From assembly GCA_020205615.1 (NCBI GenBank), contig CM035165.1:25462950-25526949 (forward strand): 64,000 nucleotides of DNA. The letters run 5' to 3'. The notes under the pieces were generated by a model, which saw nothing but the letters and a program-made list of their open reading frames with translations, had not been told where the DNA came from and searched no databases. Within the stretch, counting starts at the first letter, position 1. Each line of letters starts with the position of its first letter. A program made the translations under genes and the position numbers. The DNA is from Panax quinquefolius. Taxonomy: Eukaryota > Streptophyta > Magnoliopsida > Apiales > Araliaceae. Positions 57,751 through 64,000 of the stretch are shown here, piece after piece.

Positions 57751-58180
57751 TTTTATATACCTGAATTCTCACTCTGTAATTTAGGAAAATATTTCTCTAT
57801 TTTAAAATATAAAATTAGTATTATTTCTTAGAAATAAATTTAGAATAATTTTAATGTAACAGGAATTACTTAATTTTTATCAATTATGTTAATAAACTTT
57901 AAAATTATTTTAAATTATTGGCAAAAAATAATTAATATTTTAATATGGAAAAATATGTAATTGATTTTATATACCTGAATTCTCACTCTGTAATTTAGGA
58001 AAATATTTCTCTATTTTAAAATATAAAATAAATATTATTTCTTAGAAATAAATTTAGAATATTTGTAAATAAATTTTAATATAACAAGACTTATTTAATT
58101 TTTATCAATTATGTTAATAAAATTTAAAAGTATTTTAACTTATTCAAAAAATTAATTAATATTTTAATATGGAAAAATAG
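57751..58180. repeat. 214-bp tandem duplication
   Basis: TTTTATATACCTGAATTCTCACTCTG begins at 57751 and again at 57965. The two units agree closely over the first 80 bases and diverge by substitutions and small indels after that; both end near TTTTAATATGGAAAAAT. No ORF. Confidence 0.8.
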
Positions 58181-58199
58181 TCAAAATTTCATGGAAAAT

Positions 58200-58218
58200 T
58201 AAGGAATCTCTTCTTGTC

Positions 58219-58249
<31 letters not shown>

Positions 58250-59298
58250 GCATTAAATATGTAAATATCCACCAGCCCCTGCAAGTCGGTCAGTAGGGGA
58301 AGCTACAAGTTGTACATCAGATATTTTTATAAATTAATAGTCTTTATATATTATTGGTTAAAATAAAATTTATTTTTGGGTTTTAATCATGGTATGCGAT
58401 CTATAGGTAGGAAAAGTTTTATTTATTAATTGGGCTTACCCAAAATTAACTTGGCCTTTTCCACGAATGATTTATGAAAGTTTTCAACCGAATTATAATA
58501 TAAATAAAAATTAAAAAAAATTCAATTTTAATTTATTATATTTTATCATAAATATTTTCACGTTGATTACAATTAAATATTTATCAATATATTTATAATT
58601 TCTTTTTATATGTATTAGCCTCTCCAATTCAATAAATTAATGCAAAATTTATATTACTTTTTTCCATATATATATATATATATATATATATTTAAACAAT
58701 TGCTTTTAGGATTTTTTTCTTTTCAAATATATATTTTCGTAGGTTGAATTAATAGTGGTGAAAAGATAGTACTCAATTTACATATAAATAATACGTTAAA
58801 AACTTTATGTTTTATAGTTTAAAATTATTATTTTTTTAATATATAGAAATAACTAAAACAAAATTATATATTGTACAAAATTAGACTTGAACTTTAAGAG
58901 ATAAAATAAAATAAATTAGTATGGCAGTCGTTTTAATTTCCTCCTATTCCCTCCCTATATTCGCATAAGTTCATATTTACATGAATTTCCTATCGTATGT
59001 ATACTCTATACACTATACACCAATGTTGCAAATAACTGGCTTCTTTAATTTGGTGTACGCTCAGTGTGGGTTGGGCTTTAGTTGGTCTGAAAGACTACAT
59101 GCAAATCCTGTACAGGCCCAGAATAGTTCACCTCCTTGGGCCTACTCTTATGTTTTTTCTTTTGTTGGATTAGTAATTTAGAAAAGATGGGCTCATCGTG
59201 GAAGAAGGCCAGCCAATTTTGGCCCAAGTAAGTAAAACTTTTCCTACCTTCCTTTATACCATGAAACAATATTTTTTGGAACAATTACATATTCTATT
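58200..59298. other. AT-rich intergenic stretch with TA microsatellites
   Basis: TA runs at 58224-58249 and 58667-58690. Nothing else is recognised; the frame at 58981-59181 has no homology I recognise and no coding character. Confidence 0.6.
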
Positions 59299-59569
59299 AC
59301 ATTTTTAAAAATAATTATAACAATAGTTCACTCATAAAATATTTACATAATTAATATATTTTTATATTTATTTACAATATTAGTACAATAAGGATTCCTT
59401 AATTTAGGGAATTAGTATGCAATTATGATTCTTTAATTTAGGGGATTAATATTGATTTACTTATTAAATTAAGTAATTATTAAGTAAATTATATAGCACA
59501 CCTTCTCTTTCCTTAATAAAAATCATGCTTCCTTCGTCCTTGTCAGTCTTCTCCTCCTCCACCATTAAC

Positions 59570-59762
59570 AGTTTCAACTTGTTAACGCCATTCTCTGCCC
59601 TCCTCCACCATTAACGCCCTTCTCATCCGCCCTCCTCCACCATTTACCTAGACAGTCCCCATCATCCGCCCTCCTCCACTATTAACGCCCTTCTCCTCCG
59701 CCCTCCTCCACCATTAACGCCATCCTCCACCATTAACCTAGACAGTCCCAACTTGTTAACGC
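59570..59762. repeat. CT-rich minisatellite
   Basis: Units of roughly 30-35 bp with CGCCCTCCTCCACCATTAACG and CCCTTCTCATC occur about five times, interrupted by CTAGACAGTCCC twice. The sequence is strand-asymmetric (pyrimidine-rich) and much richer in GC than its surroundings. Confidence 0.75.
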
Positions 59763-59808
59763 CATCTTCCAATTTGTGATTTTTTTCATAAGACGATTCT
59801 TTGCGATT

Positions 59809-60130
59809 TTTTTATAGTATAGTTGGTAGCCAAACATTCATACAAGGTAACCAATTCAGTGTTATTAGGCTTCTATTTTATTTTTAAAAAATTTATTATA
59901 GATTTTTTTATTTAATAGTGCAGTTGGTAGCTAACACTTTATACAAATGTAACTAATTCAGGTTTTATTGGGTTATTAATTAATTAAAAAATCTATTGTA
60001 GATTTTTTTATAATGCGATTGGTAGCCAAACCTTAATATGAGGTAACCAATTCAGCTTTATTGGGTTACTAATTAATTATAAAAATCTATTATAGATTTT
60101 TTTATATATGTGATTAGTATTAAACCTTAA
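59809..60130. repeat. ~95-bp tandem repeats
   Basis: Units start GATTTTTTTATA at about 59809, 59902, 60002 and 60094 and contain GTTGGTAGCCAAAC, GGTAACCAATTCAG and TTATTGGGTTA. Confidence 0.75.
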
Positions 60131-61049
60131 TACAAATGTAACCAACAAAAACTAAAATTGTTACCTTTGAAAGTTTTGGTTACTAATCAGCTTCAAATTT
60201 CTCTTTGTTACCCACAAAACTAAAATGGTTACCTTTGTATAAATATTTGGATACCAACTACACTAAAATTTATCTTTTCTCCTTTTAATTTACGGACGAT
60301 TGTGGTAGTAATGGATGAGGAGATCGGCGTCCAGTGGTGTTGAAGTGGCGAAAGGAGGAGGAAGATGACAGTGAAGGGAGGAGGAAGATGACGCCACAAA
60401 CTTTGAATATTTGAATTTTAATTATTATTTTGAATTTAAATTTAAATTTGTTGTTAGATCCAAGATATTTGAATTTGAATTATTAATTATGGTAGTTATT
60501 TCTCCTTGATTTTATGTTTCTTATTATTATGAATTGAATCCTAATTGCATACTATTTCCCTAAATTAAGGAATCTTAATTGCACTAATATTGTAAATAAA
60601 TATAGAAAGTGTATTAATTGTATAAATATTTTATGAGTGCACTAATAGTGTAATTACTTTTTAAATGTTGTATATTATTATAAAGGACCCTTTTTTTTTC
60701 TTCCAAAAAGTAATAAACAATACATGTAGCTTGTTTGTCAATAATTAAATTTTAAAAATGTTGGATTTATCTTCCATAATTAGTGCAATCTTAAGTCTAT
60801 CTTGACTCTTTTTTTTTTGGTAGTTCAATATACTTCCTCAGTTCTAAATTATAAATTATTATTAACTTTTAAAAAATTAAATAATATTAAAAGAGGGTGA
60901 TCCAATTTACTTTCATTTTATTTACAAAAATGTTATCCGCGGCCCCACTTGTTTTTAAAATAATTATCAAAACGACGTAATTTTAATAAAAGTTTGTTAT
61001 TTAAGAGGTATGCTTTAAATTTGTTATATATATATATATATAATATATA

Positions 61050-61077
61050 CTAGCCGTACTATCCGTGCCTCCGGCAC
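61050..61077 (-). mobile_element. Helitron 3' terminus, minus strand
   Basis: On the minus strand: perfect hairpin GTGCC-GGA-GGCAC (61065-61077), 11 bases, then CTAG (61050-61053) followed by T and a TA run. Textbook spacing. The element would extend to the right, with no 5' end found before the LINE. Confidence 0.65.
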
Positions 61078-61634
61078 TACGTACAAAAGGAAAGAGAGAT
61101 TGTCGGCGCTAGAGAATGGATGAGGTAGAGGGCGAACTCGATAGGAGGAAGAACGAAGGAGGATCTGAGAGTGAGAGAATAATTTTTTATCCTTTGAAGT
61201 TAAAAAAGATATAATGGTGCCAAACTTTGGACGATTCTGATCATTTATTAAGATGAACGAAAAATTCACAATTCATTGTGTTTTGCTAATTAGATATATA
61301 TTGATATAATTTATATGATGCAAGCATGCCGTCTAGAATCTTATGTAGTAGGTAGACATATTGATGGAAACCAATTTGAAGCCTGCAAGTCAACAATAAA
61401 AAGCCCCATATGCATTTTGCAAATGATTTGAGAAAAAAATTGATGATAAAGGGGAAAAGACGTACGTGGAAATTGAGAGAGAAGGCATAAGAGAGTAACT
61501 ATTGAAAATAGGATATTAAATGTAATTTTCTATGTTGTGTGAGGGTATTTAAGTAAAAGAGCCATAAATTTACGCATTATTTGGTCAGACCACTTGAAGT
61601 CAATTAAGACCTTTTTGTATCCAAATCAAACTGT

Positions 61635-61675
61635 CTGAATGACTCAACGATTCAAATTTGAAGTCATTCAGACCA
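61635..61675. repeat. short palindrome, possible MITE centre
   Basis: GTCTGAATGACT pairs perfectly with AGTCATTCAGAC, loop of 17 bases. It is surrounded by further CAGACCA and GTCTT motifs (61577-61700), so it may be a small foldback element. Confidence 0.45.
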
Positions 61676-61734
61676 TTAAGAGCTTCTCAAACGACCTTAA
61701 GTTATTTCATTCTGTTGCCTCACAAAGGTGGCCT

Positions 61735-63225
61735 AATAACTTCATTTGAAAATTGGAAATGAGATCTGGAAGGTATGGGTGCTATTGTTAATTCATATTT
61801 CAAGTCCTTATTTACTTCTTCTTGGGAGCGTGATTTATATGCTTGCTTTGCGGGACGTAGTAAGGTGACTGATAGACAAAAGTTGCCGAGGCTGGATCGA
61901 GATTTCCATAGAGCTGAAATTGAAGGTGAGTTAGCTCAAATGGCCCCTTCCAAATCTCCAGGCCCAGATGGGAATCCTCGGGGTTTTCCCCCCAGCATTT
62001 TTGGCCAGAAATTGGTAACGATATTACAGTTACTGTACTTAATTTTCTCAAATGTGGTGGTTCAGTAGAAGAGTTTAACAAGACCTTTATTTGCCTGATT
62101 CCCAAAGTTAAAGATGCCAATCATGTTAAATGCTTCCGGCCGATTAGCTTGTGTAACACAGTGTATAAATTGCTGCTAAGGTTCTGGCTGACAGGCTCAA
62201 GACTGTCTTGCCGTAGTGATTTCAATCAATCAGAGTGCTTTTGTCTCGGAGAGGGGTTAGTTACGGATAATGTTATTGTTAATTTTGAGATACTTCACTC
62301 AATCAGAAACAAACGTGCTTGGCAACATGGATGTTTTGCACTTAAGCTTGATATGAGTAAAGCGTATGATCGGATGGAGTGGGATTTTTTACAGATTGTG
62401 TTACAAAAGTTCGGTTTTCCGGCAACATTTATTTCTCATTATGAAATGTGTCTCAACTGTGTCCTATTCGGTTTTGCTGAACTGAATTCCAACCGAAAAG
62501 AGGACTTAGGCAAGGGTGCCCTTTATCGCCGTATCTTTTTGTGTTGTGCTCAGAAGTTTTTTCTTTTCTACTATGTCATGCTGCTGCAGATGGAGTGTTA
62601 TCTGGTGTTTCTATTGCTAGGAATGCTCCGTCTATATCGCATTTATTTTTTGCTGATGAGATAGCCTCATTTGGTTCGGCGTCGGTATTGGAATGTGGAG
62701 GTCTTGCTACAGCCATTGAAATTTATAGTGGTGCACAGGACAAAGGATTAATTTCGATAAGTCAAATATATGTTTCAGTAGTAACACTACAGGCGCGAAT
62801 CCTACTTATTTTTGCCCAAGGCTGGGAGGTCCAGGAGTTAAAGATCGGTTGTGGCAACGTTTACATTCTTGGGATTCTCTGTTGTTGTCCAAGGCAGGAA
62901 AGGAGGTTCTAATTAAAGCTGTTGCTCAGGCCATCCCAACGTACTTTAAGATCCCTCTTAGTTTTATAGGGGAGATGAATGCTGTGATCAGTAGATTCTG
63001 GTGGGGGAAAGTTGGTGGTTATAAAGGGATTCACTGGGCCAAATGGTTGGATATCATGTGCACATCGAAATTACAAGCTGGAATGGGTTTTAAGGATTTT
63101 GAATGTTTCAATGAGGGAAACAATGCTGGTGAATTCTGAAGGAGCCTAATTCTTTGGTGGCTCCAATTCTTAAGGCAAAATATTTTCCTTCGTGATCTTT
63201 CTTAGAAGCTGAATTGGGGAATTCG
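61735..63225 (+). pseudogene. L1-type LINE ORF2 fragment (reverse transcriptase)
   Basis: The element is 5' and 3' truncated. Plus-strand pieces in L1 order: MGAIVNSYFKSLFTSS; ELAQMAPSKSPGPDGNPRGF (61910-61990); FRPISLCNTVYKLL in a shifted frame near 62135; CFALKLDMSKAYDRMEWDFL (62334-62393, first catalytic Asp in KLDMS); SISHLFFADEIASFGSASV (62630-62690); LSKAGKEVLIKAVAQAIPTY (62885-62945); SRFWWGKVGGYKGIHWAKW; EPNSLVAPILKAKYFP (63135-63185). The active-site box is FADE where the family has FADD. Five or more shifts are present. The endonuclease domain is absent. Reading stops near 63225, close to an A-rich tract. Confidence 0.85.
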
Positions 63226-63245
63226 CTAAGGCCCTGAGGTTGTTT

Positions 63246-63382
63246 GTTAAAAAAAGAAAATTGATAAATTCATAATAGAAAATGATATTTTCACATGAAA
63301 ATCGTTGTTATAGATCTTATAGCGACGGTTTTCATGTATAATGACACTTTTCATGCGAAAATATGTAGAAATATCAATTTCC
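63246..63382. mobile_element. MITE related to the one at 34114
   Basis: The left end GAAAATTGATA and the right end TATCAATTTCC are inverted. The centre CATGAAAATCGTTGTTATAG pairs with CTTATAGCGACGGTTTTCATG. About 135 bp, next to the truncated LINE end. Confidence 0.6.
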
Positions 63383-63451
63383 AAAAAAAATAATCTCAGT
63401 GCTTCTAAATCGGTAAGAGAGAAAATCAAGTTCAAAACATTAAACGTTGCT

Positions 63452-63515
63452 GCTAGACCTGGCAAATGGGCCCAAGGTCCACGGGCCGGCCCGCCCCGTC
63501 CATCAAAACTCTAGC
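63452..63515. mobile_element. possible hAT-type terminal inverted repeat
   Basis: TAGACCTGGCAAATGGGCCC followed by ACGGGCCGGCCCGCCCCGTCC resembles the GC-rich termini of plant hAT elements. The other end was not found before the window closes. Confidence 0.35.
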
Positions 63516-64000
63516 TTTGGTAGCATTTTTTCAAATTTACCAAAACCTAGGGCCTTTTGGCCCTACTACCATGAACTTTTTTTTTTATTTATTTTAAATA
63601 AAATGTTACTACTCGCGGTCATGGTGGTTTTAACACAAGACTTGTAAGTAAATAAATAAAAGTTCAAACCAACTAAATTTACAACAACTATTCGCTTTTA
63701 ATGCAATCTTCAATATATTTTAACTATAATTGAAAACTATAAATAAGATATGTAGTTAATGTAGGTAATTAATTAATAATACTAATTTATAATACTATTA
63801 AAATTTTAATTGATTGAGATATGTAGTTAATGTAGGTAATTAATTAATCGTGTTTTTTTTGTATTATTGTTTATTATTAATTATTTTATTATTTTTAATA
63901 TTTATTATTATTACTTATTTACGGTGTATGAAAGAGTTTGCAAAAAATAAAATAAATTAAAGGAGAAGCTTCATGGGTAAGCCACCATACCATTTATTAA
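63516..64000. other. AT-rich DNA with a 30-bp direct repeat
   Basis: GATATGTAGTTAATGTAGGT plus AATTAATTAAT occurs at about 63748 and 63817. Nothing else is recognised. Confidence 0.6.

Larger units (their letters stand above)
59299..60668. mobile_element. 1.37-kb inverted-repeat DNA element with internal tandem repeats
   Basis: The left arm (59299-59432: ACATTTTTAAAAATAATTA, CACTCATAAAATATTTA, ATTCCTTAATTTAGGG, AGTATGCAATTA) and the right arm (60528-60668) are inverted copies over about 135 bp. Inside are a CT-rich minisatellite (59570-59762), four units of about 95 bp (59809-60130) and an inverted GGTTACCTTTG segment (60150-60260). No transposase is visible. TATTCTATT before the left end and TATATTATT near the right end could be a 9-bp target duplication, which would suggest a Mutator-like element, but two bases are unaccounted for. 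Confidence 0.65.

Noticed and set aside
60790..60860. CTTCCTCAGTTCTAAATTATAA looks like a Stowaway-type end
   Set aside because: No matching inverted end was found within several hundred bases, so no element is called.
1..64000. tRNA, rRNA or microRNA genes
   Set aside because: No cloverleaf-type sequence or rRNA segment was recognised by eye; the hairpins found are better explained as MITEs. A tRNA search program was not available.

Overview
This is nuclear DNA from a flowering plant, most likely a eudicot with a large, repeat-rich genome. I recognise no intact host gene. Almost the whole window is nested transposable elements: Ty3/gypsy elements of the Tat/Ogre and Tekay (Del) lineages, one Ty1/copia element, an L1-type LINE, Helitron termini, several small inverted-repeat elements and a satellite-like tandem array. 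The best open frames are retroelement gag, pol and additional ORFs, and nearly all carry stops or frameshifts.

Layout. (1) 1-18129: a Tat/Ogre element (OgreA) on the minus strand. Its 5' LTR is 15293-18129. Gag, protease, RT, RNase H, a second RNase H and integrase run from about 14600 down to 4841, followed by a repeat-rich non-coding stretch. Plus-strand additional coding matter (DUF7745-like domain plus heptad coiled coil) runs toward the left edge, and its 3' LTR lies outside the window. A Tekay solo LTR (6508-8952) sits inside the second RNase H domain. (2) 18130-26814: a tandem Tekay structure, internal stub - LTR - deleted internal region - LTR. The first LTR carries about 480 bp of coding-like sequence absent from the other copies. 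(3) 26815-35196: AT-rich DNA with Helitron ends, an inverted-repeat element split by a second Tekay solo LTR (29107-31837, perfect target duplication), a ~130-bp tandem array, C-rich and pentanucleotide tracts and a MITE. (4) 35202-55029: a complete Tat element (TatB), minus strand, with two 688-bp LTRs and perfect 5-bp target duplications. Its gag-pol (39429-54260) is split inside integrase by a complete copia element (39799-48786). A plus-strand gene with two apparent introns (PF04195-like domain plus coiled coil) lies between pol and the 3' LTR. (5) 55035-64000: AT-rich DNA with several MITEs, a 214-bp tandem duplication, a 1.37-kb inverted-repeat element with internal tandem repeats, two more Helitron ends, a degenerate L1 LINE (about 61735-63225), another MITE and a probable hAT-type terminus.

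How the parts relate. The nesting gives relative ages: OgreA and TatB are older than the Tekay solo LTR and the copia element inside them, and the tandem array is older than the inverted-repeat element, which is older than its solo LTR. The most interesting biology is the pair of antisense additional genes in two distantly related Tat elements. Both sit between pol and the 3' LTR, both join a plant-specific domain to a C-terminal coiled coil, and both are separated from pol by tandem repeats containing TTGCCTAC. All calls are by reading motifs; no database search or alignment was run.
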